A stretch of DNA of 64,000 nt, from positions 1-64,000 of the forward strand of contig JAAYMA010000054.1 in the NCBI GenBank assembly GCA_012521615.1, in the 5' to 3' direction. Each line of letters begins with the position of its first letter. Positions within the stretch are counted from its first letter, which is position 1. Origin of the DNA: Clostridiaceae bacterium. GTDB lineage: Bacteria > Bacillota > Clostridia > DSM-8532. The notes below the pieces were generated by a model. That model had not been told where the DNA came from. It saw only the letters and a list, made by a program, of their open reading frames with translations, and ran no database searches. The position numbers were made by a program, and so were the translations under genes. Positions 29,457-39,253 of the stretch are shown here, piece after piece.

Positions 29457-32456
29457 ATGCTTGAGCTTAGAAATATAACAAAGACATACTATACTTCAGG
29501 TGAAAATGTTGAAGCCCTTAGAGGTATAAACCTTCAATTTCGTAACAGTGAATTTGTTTCAATTTTAGGACCATCCGGCTGTGGAAAAACAACTATGCTG
29601 AATATTATTGGCGGTCTTGACGCATATACTACTGGTGATCTTATTATCAACGGAAAGTCAACAAAAGAATATAAGGACAGGGATTGGGATGCGTATCGCA
29701 ATCATTCTGTAGGTTTTGTTTTTCAAAGCTATAATCTGATACCTCACCAGACAGTACTTGCAAATGTCGAACTTACTTTAACGCTTTCAGGAGTGTCCAA
29801 AAGAGAACGCCGTATGCGGGCAAAGGAAGCACTTGAAAAAGTAGGGCTGGGAGATCAGCTCCGCAAAAAACCTTCGGAACTTTCCGGCGGTCAGATGCAG
29901 CGTGTAGCTATTGCAAGGGCTATTGTCAACAATCCCGATATTATTCTTGCTGATGAGCCCACAGGTGCGCTTGATACCGAAACCAGCATGCAGGTTATGG
30001 ATATTCTTAAAGAAATCGCTAAGGACCGGCTTGTGATAATGGTTACTCACAATCCTGCCCTGGCTGAGAAGTATTCTACCCGAATTATAAAAATGCTTGA
30101 CGGAAAAATAATTGATGACAGTATGCCGCTGACCTCTGATGAGGTTAAGAAAGAAACCGAAAAGGCACTGAATAAGATAAAAGAAGAACACAAAAAGAAA
30201 AAGCCGTCAATGTCATTTGCTACTTCATTCGGACTTTCACTTAAAAATTTGTTTACGAAAAAGGGCAGAACTGTGCTTACAAGTTTTGCAGGTTCTATTG
30301 GAATCATCGGTATAGCACTTATATATGCTGTATCCCATGGCACAACAGCTTTTATCGATTCAGTCCAGGAGGAAACTCTTTCTGCGTATCCACTAACCAT
30401 CGAAGCACAAAATGTAGATGTCAGCTCTCTTTTGACAACTTTCACAGGAAAAGCCCAGTCTGTTTCTGAGCATGAAAACGATGCAATTTATCAGAAAGCT
30501 ATGCTTTATGAAATGATGAATGCCATTAATTCTATGGATACAAGGGAGAATGATTTAAAATCATTTAAAAAATATATAGAAGAGCAGCGTAAGAATCCAA
30601 ACAGTATGCTCAGCTCAGCACTTGCAGGAGTTCAATATACTTATGATACAGATTTGATCATCTATACTAAAAATGTTGATGGCACAATTATACATTCCGA
30701 CACTGAAGCATTGACAATAGAGCTGATGAAAAAATATGCCGGATTCGATATGTCATCCATGCTTGCTATGCGGGATCAGACAGTTATGGGCAGCATGTCA
30801 TCAAGGATGGCTTCTTCAATGAAACTGTGGAAAGAACTGATACCCGGAAATGAGGGCGAAACGGTAAATGAAGTTTTAAAGAAACAATATGATGTTATTT
30901 ACGGCAGATGGCCGGAAAGTTTCGATGAAATTATCTTATTCGTTGATGAAAAAAATGAGGTTGACGATATGACACTCTATGCCCTTGGCCTTAAATCGGA
31001 AGAAGAAATGAAAATGCTTATGGATGCGGCACTGAATGGAAAGACCATTGATTATGAGATAAAAAAATGGTCATATGAGGAAATCTGTAATATAGATTTT
31101 CGCACCATATTAAGTTCAGATTGCTATACCTTTGATGAAAAAACCGGAACCTATATCGATTTGCGTGATACCTATGCAGGGCTTAAATATCTGTACGATA
31201 ATGCTCTGACACTTAAAATTGTCGGTATTGCAAGACCAAGTGAGAACTCAATTGCTTCTCCCTCGAGAAGCTGGATTGGGTATACCAGCAAACTGACCAG
31301 GTATATTATAGAGCATGCAAATGAGTCTGATGCCGTCAAGGCTCAGAAAAGTGATCCTTCTACAGATATTTTTACAGGACTGCCTTTTAAGGATACAGAC
31401 GGTACATTAACCACCGAAAAGAAAGCAGCAGATTTCAAAGAATATATTTCTTCCCTTGATACTGCCGGAAAGGCATCTGCATATGTCAAAATTATGAGCA
31501 TCCCTGCTGAAGAAGCAGTTAATCAGTTTGTGTCCGGTACACTTCAAAGAATGTCACGGGCAGATATAGAAGTTGCAATTATTCCCGCAGTGGCAGAACA
31601 AACCGGTATGGATACTGAAACAATTGCCGGATACATTTCATCTATGAGCGATGAAGATTTGAATGAGCTTTTCAGTCAGGGACTTATCGAACAGTATAAA
31701 GCACAATATGCAGAGCAAGTAAATCAGCAGTTGAGTGCCATGACCTCCGAACAGCTCGCATATGCCATGGATATGGCATTAGCACAATATACCGACAGTG
31801 AATGTGCCTTATATTATGACGAGATTCTGGAGTTTTCAGATTCCACCTATGAAGAAAATCTGATAAAACTTGGCTGTGTCGACCTTGACACCCCCGCCAC
31901 CGTCAATCTGTATGCATCGTCATTTGCCAATAAAGAAGTAATTGAAGATGTAATTGCAGAATATAACGAAGGTGTTGATGATCTTGAAGAAATAACATAT
32001 ACCGACTATGTGGGGCTGATGATGTCTTCTGTCACTACTATTATTAATGCTGTGACCTACGTTCTTATTGCGTTCGTAGCGGTATCACTCATTGTATCTT
32101 CCATTATGATAGGTGTTATAACGTTGATTTCAGTACAGGAGCGTACTAAGGAAATTGGTATTCTCCGAGCTATCGGCGCATCCAAGAAGAATGTTGCCAG
32201 CATGTTCACTACCGAAACTGTTATAATAGGTTTCACTTCAGGTTCGCTTGGCGTGCTGCTTACCTACCTGCTTTGCATACCGATTAATATGATTCTGCAT
32301 CATCTGACCGGACTTAAAAATCTTTCTGCAATCCTGCCGCTGCAAACGGCAATCATTTTGATAACCATAAGTATGTTTTTGACACTGATTGCAGGAATTA
32401 TTCCATCACGCAGTGCTGCTAAGAAAGATCCGGTTGTGGCTCTCAGAACGGAATAG
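29457..32456 (+). CDS. Fused ABC ATPase/MacB-FtsX-like permease
   Basis: GPSGCGKTT, LSGGQMQRVAIARA, ILADEPTGALDT; C-terminal FtsX signature SLIVSSIMIGVITLISVQERTKEIGILRAIGASKKNV. Confidence 0.93.
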   Translation: MLELRNITKTYYTSGENVEALRGINLQFRNSEFVSILGPSGCGKTTMLNIIGGLDAYTTGDLIINGKSTKEYKDRDWDAYRNHSVGFVFQSYNLIPHQTVLANVELTLTLSGVSKRERRMRAKEALEKVGLGDQLRKKPSELSGGQMQRVAIARAIVNNPDIILADEPTGALDTETSMQVMDILKEIAKDRLVIMVTHNPALAEKYSTRIIKMLDGKIIDDSMPLTSDEVKKETEKALNKIKEEHKKKKPSMSFATSFGLSLKNLFTKKGRTVLTSFAGSIGIIGIALIYAVSHGTTAFIDSVQEETLSAYPLTIEAQNVDVSSLLTTFTGKAQSVSEHENDAIYQKAMLYEMMNAINSMDTRENDLKSFKKYIEEQRKNPNSMLSSALAGVQYTYDTDLIIYTKNVDGTIIHSDTEALTIELMKKYAGFDMSSMLAMRDQTVMGSMSSRMASSMKLWKELIPGNEGETVNEVLKKQYDVIYGRWPESFDEIILFVDEKNEVDDMTLYALGLKSEEEMKMLMDAALNGKTIDYEIKKWSYEEICNIDFRTILSSDCYTFDEKTGTYIDLRDTYAGLKYLYDNALTLKIVGIARPSENSIASPSRSWIGYTSKLTRYIIEHANESDAVKAQKSDPSTDIFTGLPFKDTDGTLTTEKKAADFKEYISSLDTAGKASAYVKIMSIPAEEAVNQFVSGTLQRMSRADIEVAIIPAVAEQTGMDTETIAGYISSMSDEDLNELFSQGLIEQYKAQYAEQVNQQLSAMTSEQLAYAMDMALAQYTDSECALYYDEILEFSDSTYEENLIKLGCVDLDTPATVNLYASSFANKEVIEDVIAEYNEGVDDLEEITYTDYVGLMMSSVTTIINAVTYVLIAFVAVSLIVSSIMIGVITLISVQERTKEIGILRAIGASKKNVASMFTTETVIIGFTSGSLGVLLTYLLCIPINMILHHLTGLKNLSAILPLQTAIILITISMFLTLIAGIIPSRSAAKKDPVVALRTE

Positions 32457-32591
32457 TACTAAGAGGGGGGGATGAGACCACTGAAGAAATCCCATTTAAA
32501 TATAATAATAGCTTAAGATGACCTCCTGATTACAAGTTAATTTATTCAGTGGTCTCACTTTATATAAATATTATTCCTTTCTACCAAATTC

Positions 32592-32625
32592 AAAGCATCT
32601 GTTTAAAAAAACAGGTGCTTTTTTT
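32592..32625 (+). terminator. Intrinsic terminator
   Basis: AAAGCATCTGTTT...AAACAGGTGCTTTTTTT. Confidence 0.75.
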
Positions 32626-32650
32626 AATGGAAATAACCATTGACATCCTG

Positions 32651-32667
32651 GTCTATAAGATATAGAC
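32651..32667. promoter_or_regulatory. BlaI-family candidate operator 1
   Basis: GTCTATA-AGA-TATAGAC perfect dyad just downstream of TTGACA. Confidence 0.6.
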
Positions 32668-32679
32668 TTATATTATGAG

Positions 32680-32696
32680 GTCGATAATGTATAGAC
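32680..32696. promoter_or_regulatory. BlaI-family candidate operator 2
   Basis: GTCGATA-ATG-TATAGAC, near-copy of operator 1. Confidence 0.55.
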
Positions 32697-32710
32697 CAAG
32701 GAGGTTAAGC

Positions 32711-33079
32711 ATGGATGTATATAAGCTTACAGAAACTGAAGAGAAGTTTGCTGAAATAGTCTGGAATAATGAACCGATTGGCTCAGGTGATCTTGTTAAT
32801 CTATGCGCGAAAGAAATGGGCTGGAAGAAATCGACAACATATACAGTACTGAAGAAGTTATGTGAAAAAGGCATTTTTCAGAATAAAAATGCAGTTGTTA
32901 CATCTCTGCTTTCAAAAGACCAATATTATTCTAAGCAGAGTATACGTTTTGTTGAGGATAACTTTGGCGGATCTTTGCCTAAGTTTTTAACTGCTTTTAT
33001 CAGCGGCAGAAAATTAAGCAAAAAACAGGCAGAGGAGATAAAAAGGCTGATAGATGAGCACAAGGAGGGGCAAGAATGA
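32711..33079 (+). CDS. BlaI/MecI/CopY family transcriptional regulator
   Basis: KLTETEEKFAEIVWNNEPIGSGDLVNLCAKEMGWKKSTTYTVLKKLCEKG. Confidence 0.93.
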   Translation: MDVYKLTETEEKFAEIVWNNEPIGSGDLVNLCAKEMGWKKSTTYTVLKKLCEKGIFQNKNAVVTSLLSKDQYYSKQSIRFVEDNFGGSLPKFLTAFISGRKLSKKQAEEIKRLIDEHKEGQE

Positions 33080-34725
33080 GTGAACTGTTTCTTTCAGTCC
33101 TGAATATGAGCCTTAGGGCAAGTTATGTAATCCTTTTTGTCATACTTGTCAGACTATTACTCAAAAAGGCCCCCAAATATATTTCCTATTGTCTTTGGAG
33201 TGTAGTGGCATTCAGGCTTATAGTTCCATTCTCTTTTGAAAGCGTAATTAGTCTTATGCCGCGGAATACAAATACAGTTCCGATACTTTATGATAACATC
33301 TATCAGCAAAGTACGGGAATAAATAGCAGGGTAGAAGTATTAGATACATTTATAAATCAAGCACTTTCTGAACCGGCTATTGAAACTGGTGTAAATTCAC
33401 TTCAGATTTACGTGAAAATAGGAGCATATATCTGGATTTCAGGAATAATTATATTATTTATTTACAGTATAATTTCCATCCTGCGCTTAAAAAGGCTGCT
33501 TAAAGATTCACAGCTGATAGAGCATAATATTTTCGTCGCTGAAAATTTGAGAACACCTTTTGTACTTGGTTTAATAAGGCCCAGAATATATTTACCGGGT
33601 GGACTGAACACTGAAGAAAGAAATTATATTTTGCTTCATGAACAGATCCATATTCAGCGTAAAGATCATATCATAAAAATATTAGCTTTTTTAATATTAT
33701 CTGTACACTGGTTTAATCCTCTCGTATGGGTTGCGTTCAGGCTAATGAGTACAGATATGGAATTATCTTGTGATGAGAGAGTTTTGAAAGAGACAGGTGA
33801 AGATATCAGGAAGTCTTATGCCAATTCTTTACTGTCACTTGCTGTTGGGAAGCATATTTTAAATGGTAGTCCCATTGCTTTTGGTGAGGGGAATGTAAAG
33901 GGAAGGATCAAGGGTGTGTTAAATTATAAAAAACCAACATTTTGGATAGTAGCTGTTGCTTTGGTTTTGACAATACTCGTTACAGTAGGTCTTATTACCG
34001 ATCCAATTACATTCGATTTAAAAAATCACAGCCTTATTACGCAGCTGTTAAAAAATAAAACGGAGTATGTAGGCAATAACTCAAAGGTTGGAGGTATCAT
34101 TCATTTATTAACTTTTCCTGAAAACATAGTTTATGATTACTTTGAGCTTATTACCGACAGGGAGCCATATGGGATAATTGTTCATCTGAAAGCTGATACA
34201 AAAACAAAAGAATTATATAGTATTGAACAAAATCAGCAACAATTTCAGAAAAATGCAGCCATTATGTTTGCTCTGATTGGAAATGCTGATTATATAAACT
34301 TCAATCTGGATGACGGGAAGGCTCCATTTTCAATAAAGTATACTCGTGAATGGGTAAATGGACTATATGGAAAAGATGTGCGTGACTTTGCCAAAAGTGA
34401 AGAAGAATTCAGTAAGCTGATAAACGGCATTTTCAGACAAAGAGCTTATAAAGTACATTCACTTGTCTATTTGAGTCCTGTTTTCTCTGTTACAGGAGAG
34501 GCATTCGCAGATACCAGACGAGATGATGTATATCGGATTCAAGAAGATATATTTAACATTGAAGGTAAGGTTGAAGAAACCAGCATTAAAGTCATAAATC
34601 CTGTATATAGGCAAGATGTTGTTAAAGACCAGTTAAATGTCCTGGGTGAAATGACTTTAGATGTATCAAAATATTCTGAGAAACAGTGTTTCCATGTGTT
34701 AAAATCTGTCAACAATTGTTTGTGA
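33076..34725 (+). CDS. M56 family (BlaR1-like) metallopeptidase
   Basis: LLHEQIHIQRKDH HExxH motif; VHWFNPLVWVAFRLMSTDMELSCDERVL. Confidence 0.92.
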   Translation: MSELFLSVLNMSLRASYVILFVILVRLLLKKAPKYISYCLWSVVAFRLIVPFSFESVISLMPRNTNTVPILYDNIYQQSTGINSRVEVLDTFINQALSEPAIETGVNSLQIYVKIGAYIWISGIIILFIYSIISILRLKRLLKDSQLIEHNIFVAENLRTPFVLGLIRPRIYLPGGLNTEERNYILLHEQIHIQRKDHIIKILAFLILSVHWFNPLVWVAFRLMSTDMELSCDERVLKETGEDIRKSYANSLLSLAVGKHILNGSPIAFGEGNVKGRIKGVLNYKKPTFWIVAVALVLTILVTVGLITDPITFDLKNHSLITQLLKNKTEYVGNNSKVGGIIHLLTFPENIVYDYFELITDREPYGIIVHLKADTKTKELYSIEQNQQQFQKNAAIMFALIGNADYINFNLDDGKAPFSIKYTREWVNGLYGKDVRDFAKSEEEFSKLINGIFRQRAYKVHSLVYLSPVFSVTGEAFADTRRDDVYRIQEDIFNIEGKVEETSIKVINPVYRQDVVKDQLNVLGEMTLDVSKYSEKQCFHVLKSVNNCL

Positions 34726-34738
34726 TTTTATTAACATC

Positions 34739-34755
34739 GATAGGCAAAACCTATC
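34739..34755. promoter_or_regulatory. 17-bp dyad upstream of siderophore operon 1
   Basis: GATAGG-CAAAA-CCTATC. Confidence 0.5.
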
Positions 34756-34844
34756 ATAACAATCATATAATTATATTTTACAATAGATCCGTTAAGTTAT
34801 ATGATATAAGAGAAACAAGGAATATGACATAAGGTGTGAATTAG

Positions 34845-35882
34845 ATGAAGCTTAGTTTTGACAGTGAAAGAATGACCACTGAACATAGCAATAGAAAAAG
34901 TAAAAATATAGTCAAATTAATTTCAATACTACTTATAACTTTATTACTGATGCAGATGTTTGCAGGATGTAAACCGCAGACAAAAGTCAATGTTGGCAAT
35001 CCTGACAATACTGAACAACATGTCGAAAATGATTATTACTATAGTTTCACAGATTCCTCAGGAAATTCAGTTTCCTTAAAGGACAAGCCTCAAAGAGTTG
35101 TTTCGCTTGTTGGCTCATATGCTGAAACATGGATTTTAGCAGGGGGAGAACTCGTTGGAGTTACAGATGATGTAATAAGCGAAAGAAATATGGATTTGCC
35201 GGACAGTACTAAAATAGTTGGAACCATAAAAGAACCCAATATAGAAGAAGTTATTGCTCTTTCTCCTGATTTTATAATACTTTCTCCAGATGTTGAAAGT
35301 CATTTGAAGGTATCAGAGACTTTAAAAAAAATGGACATACCTTTTGCGTTTTTCAAAGTGGAGCATTTTGAAGATTATTTATCCATGCTTGATATCTGTA
35401 CAGATATAACAGGCAATAAAGAATTGTACGAAAAAAACGGGCTCGAAGTAAAGAAGCAAATAGAAGACGTTCTGGCAAAGATCGATAAAACAAATAATAC
35501 CGAAATTTTGTTTATCCGTGCTTTTTCAAGCGGGGCCAAGGCAAAAAATGATGACAATAATGCCTGTAAAATTCTTAATGATTTAGGTACTGTAAACATA
35601 GTAGCCAAGCATGAGTCTCTTTTAGAGGAATTAAGCATGGAGACTATTATTGAAGAGGATCCGGATTACATTTTTGTAGTGACAATGGGCAACAGTGAAA
35701 AGGCTATAGAAGGTTTGAAAAATGGGATTCAGAAAAATCCTGCATGGAATAGTCTGTCAGCAGTAAAAAATGACAGGTACCATATACTGCCCAAGGATCT
35801 GTTCCACTACAAGCCGAATGCCAGATGGGGTGAAAGTTATGAATATATCGCCAAAATTCTCTACCCGGATTTATTTGAATAG
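34845..35882 (+). CDS. Iron/B12-type ABC transporter substrate-binding lipoprotein
   Basis: Lipobox FAGC; PQRVVSLVGSYAETWILAGGELVGVTDD. Confidence 0.88.
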   Translation: MKLSFDSERMTTEHSNRKSKNIVKLISILLITLLLMQMFAGCKPQTKVNVGNPDNTEQHVENDYYYSFTDSSGNSVSLKDKPQRVVSLVGSYAETWILAGGELVGVTDDVISERNMDLPDSTKIVGTIKEPNIEEVIALSPDFIILSPDVESHLKVSETLKKMDIPFAFFKVEHFEDYLSMLDICTDITGNKELYEKNGLEVKKQIEDVLAKIDKTNNTEILFIRAFSSGAKAKNDDNNACKILNDLGTVNIVAKHESLLEELSMETIIEEDPDYIFVVTMGNSEKAIEGLKNGIQKNPAWNSLSAVKNDRYHILPKDLFHYKPNARWGESYEYIAKILYPDLFE

Positions 35883-35883
35883 G

Positions 35884-36918
35884 ATGGAAGCTCATAATAA
35901 GTCCCTTTATATATATAAAAACAGAAAAAGCTATAACGTTACCGTTATAGCTTTTCTGACAATATTGTTGGTCTTTGTGATTTTTTTGAGCATCAGCTTT
36001 GGTTCAACAAAAATATCATTACCAGCCATTTTTTCCGCACTTAAAGAAAGGGATACTGCTTCAAAAATATACCGGATTATAAACTACGTAAGAATACCAA
36101 GAACACTGGCCGCTGTCCTTGCAGGCTCTGCTTTATCGATATCGGGTGTGATACTTCAGTCAGTCCTTAATAATTCACTTGCAGGTCCCAGCATAATTGG
36201 TGTAAATTCGGGGGCGGGTCTGTTTGCAGTATTGATTGCGGCTTTCTTGCCAGGAAGCATATACTATACGACCATTGGTGCTTTTCTAGGTGCAATTCTG
36301 TCAGTTCTCCTAGTGTATTTTATAGCCAGAAAGACCGGTGCCTCAAGAATGGCAATTGTTCTTTCGGGTGTTGCTGTATCAAGCTTTATAGGAGCAATGA
36401 CTGATACAGTAATTACTTTGAAACCTGATGCTGTCATGGACAGAACAGCATTTATAATAGGGGGTTTTTCCGGAGTAACACTGGATCAGATGAGTCTTGC
36501 CGGATTTTGTATTATAGTAGCTTTTGCTCTGTCATTAATTCTGAGCTATGATATGAATATTCTGGCGCTTGGCGATGAAAGTGCTAAATCTTTAGGTTTA
36601 AATGTAGGAAGAATCCGTTTTCTTTATTTAATACTTGCCGCTGTGCTGGCGGGAAGTGCAATAAGCTTTGCAGGTTTACTGGGATTTATCGGACTTATTG
36701 TTCCTCATGTATCAAGGCTTTTAGTAGGATATGACAACAGAATCCTGCTTCCGGTATCTGCATTGTTGGGAAGTACATTTACATTGTTCTGTGATTTATT
36801 GGCCAGGGTGATTTTTGCACCTTATGAAATACCGGTCGGGATTATCATGTCTTTTCTTGGAGGTCCTTTCTTCATCTGGTTGTTACTAAGACGAAAAAGA
36901 GGTCAGCTTTATGATTAG
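35884..36918 (+). CDS. FecCD family ABC permease
   Basis: RIPRTLAAVLAGSALSISGVILQSVLNNSLAGPSIIGVNSGAG; LGFIGLIVPHVSRLL. Confidence 0.93.
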   Translation: MEAHNKSLYIYKNRKSYNVTVIAFLTILLVFVIFLSISFGSTKISLPAIFSALKERDTASKIYRIINYVRIPRTLAAVLAGSALSISGVILQSVLNNSLAGPSIIGVNSGAGLFAVLIAAFLPGSIYYTTIGAFLGAILSVLLVYFIARKTGASRMAIVLSGVAVSSFIGAMTDTVITLKPDAVMDRTAFIIGGFSGVTLDQMSLAGFCIIVAFALSLILSYDMNILALGDESAKSLGLNVGRIRFLYLILAAVLAGSAISFAGLLGFIGLIVPHVSRLLVGYDNRILLPVSALLGSTFTLFCDLLARVIFAPYEIPVGIIMSFLGGPFFIWLLLRRKRGQLYD

Positions 36919-37678
36919 ATTAATCAATGTAACTGCAGGCTATGATAAAGTTGAGATTATAAAAAATATAGATTTATTCTTTGAGGAAGGCACTATAACA
37001 ACTATTATAGGCAAAAACGGGTGTGGCAAGACTACTTTGCTCAAAACAGCATCAAACTTGCTTAAACCTTTCAGCGGTCAAATTACTATAAAAGGCAAAA
37101 ATATTTCGCACATACCAAATAAGGAGCTTGCAAAAAAGTTATCGTTTTTGCCCCAGCTCAGATCGGTACCCAATATAACAGTATATAATCTGGTTATGCA
37201 TGGCAGATATCCGTACCTGGGCTTTACCCGTACTCCACAGAAAAGAGACAGGCAAATAGTGGAGGAAGCTATTGAAAGTATGAATCTGGACGGATATATC
37301 CATAAAAATATACAGGAACTTTCGGGAGGACAGCGGCAAAAGGTTTACCTTGCCATGACTTTGGCCCAGAATACAGATATTATTTTTTTGGATGAGCCAA
37401 CTACATATCTGGATATAAATCATCAGCTTGAGATTTTGGAAATAATAAAAAAGCTGAAGCATATGGGAAAAACAATTGTTATGGTGCTTCATGACCTGAA
37501 CAATGCACTTTCATATTCGGATAAAATCTGTTTAATGGAGAATGGAAGAATTGCCATATACGATATGCCACAAGCTGTGTTTGAAAGCAGAGAGATTGAC
37601 AGAATTTTTAACATTTCATCTACACAGGTGGAAGCAGGAGATGAAGGCGTAAAACAATATCTGTTCTGCCTAAAATAA
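36911..37678 (+). CDS. FecE-like ABC transporter ATP-binding protein
   Basis: GKNGCGKTTLLK, LSGGQRQKVYLAM, IIFLDEPTTYLD. Confidence 0.95.
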   Translation: MIRLINVTAGYDKVEIIKNIDLFFEEGTITTIIGKNGCGKTTLLKTASNLLKPFSGQITIKGKNISHIPNKELAKKLSFLPQLRSVPNITVYNLVMHGRYPYLGFTRTPQKRDRQIVEEAIESMNLDGYIHKNIQELSGGQRQKVYLAMTLAQNTDIIFLDEPTTYLDINHQLEILEIIKKLKHMGKTIVMVLHDLNNALSYSDKICLMENGRIAIYDMPQAVFESREIDRIFNISSTQVEAGDEGVKQYLFCLK

Positions 37679-37802
37679 AAAAAGAGATATGTATAAGACC
37701 GAGGCAGATTTTCAGTATCACGGTTTATATGTGAATGCAGGGTTCTCCGTTCCGAACAGCCCATAAGTACTAAAGTCATAATGATCAATTACAGCAAAAT
37801 GA

Positions 37803-37867
37803 GGACATGGCTCGATAAAATTTGCCATGTCCCCGACATCGGGTCCGCCCTCTGTAGCCCGGCGGAC
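37803..37867. repeat. Three consecutive perfect dyads
   Basis: GGACATGGC..GCCATGTCC; CCCGACATCGGG; GTCCGCC..GGCGGAC. Confidence 0.7.
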
Positions 37868-37968
37868 TTATTCCAAATACTATACTTGAGCAGTATTCCC
37901 TTTGAAACATTTGGGTTCTTCAGGAGAAGCCTTACGTCCTCTCTGATGTTTAATCATATATTTGCGTC

Positions 37969-39060
37969 TTATCCTATAAAGGAAGCGAAAATTAAAACAA
38001 ACAGAAAAGATGAGGCAAAAACTGCAAGCCAGGTACAGCCGCCGAGTATAACAGGCTTAACACCTTTTGTAACCAGATCCTTGAAATTAATTTTAAAACC
38101 GACACCGGCCAAAGCAGTGGTGTTTAAAAATTTATAGCCTTTACTGAAAAAGGTTGATGCACCACTGATATTCTGGAAGACTCCCACGGTGTTCAGGATT
38201 GCCATAAAAATAAATACAAGTATAAACTTTGGAAATACTTTAATTACTGTTTGACCAACAGATAATTTTTCAGAAGTATCTTGACTGGTGGATGTTGCCT
38301 TATTATCTGACGTATCATTCATTTTTGTTTCTTTTCTAAATGTAATTATTGTAAAAACTACTGCTACCGCAATAAGCATTGTTATCCTGGTAAGTTTTAC
38401 TGTTATGGCAAGGTTTATATCAAGATTATTTAAAACATTATATGTAGCTTCTGCTGCGGCAACGCTGGATGTATCATTAATAGCGGTACCGGCAAGGAAA
38501 CCAAATTGATTTGGCGTCAATCCGAGTGAAGTCGCCAAATATGGATAGGAGAGAGCTGCAAGTATGTCAAATAAGAAAATTGCTGTCATGGCATAAGCAA
38601 TTTCTATCTCTTTTGCTTTGATTATAGATGCCAGGGTTGCAATAGCTGTGCCACCACAAATAGATGTACCAGCGCCTACCAATGTGCTGGTGTTGGCTGA
38701 TACCTGCAGTTTTCTTCCTATAAGATAAGCAACACTAAAGGCTAATATAATATTGAAAATAATAAGGGGAAGAGCTTTTCCGCCATAACCCAGGATTTCC
38801 TTAAAATTAAGCGTGGCACCTGCCATTATAATACCGAGATTTAAGAATTTTTTTCTACAAAAGTGGTACCGCTTTTGAAATCCTTATCTAAATCAGGCAG
38901 CAAATTTACAATAGCAACTTATAAACATGCCTATCATGGGAGCTCCGACAAATTCCTGCAATTTACCAAGACAGGTTGCTGTTATTGCGATAACTATACA
39001 TACAGGAACAGCAGAGTATTTTTTCAGGTTAAGGCTCAAAAATGATTTTGCATCTGACAT
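37969..39060 (-). pseudogene. YeiH-family putative sulfate/sulfite exporter, two frameshifts
   Basis: N-terminal fragment (...VGAPMIGMFIS) and C-terminal fragment (MAGATLNFKEILGYGG...) in different frames; intervening VNLLPDLDKDFKSGTTFVEK lies in a third reading register. Confidence 0.8.
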
Positions 39061-39094
39061 AATAAATCCCTTTCTTAATGTAATATTCAATAGC

Positions 39095-39160
39095 TTGTTA
39101 ATAAAATAACAAAGATTGTGAAAAATAAAAAACTTAAAAAGTTTGTTAATTCTGTAACAA
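39095..39160. promoter_or_regulatory. Two TTGTTA-N6-TAACAA dyads upstream of the YeiH-like gene
   Basis: 39095-39112 TTGTTAATAAAATAACAA; 39143-39160 TTGTTAATTCTGTAACAA. Confidence 0.55.
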
Positions 39161-39253
39161 ATATCTTCAAATAAAAAATAAATTTTAAAGTCCGGAAAAA
39201 AGCTTTACAGACTTTCTTCCGGAGCATTTATAAATCAGCAGGTATTAAACAGA

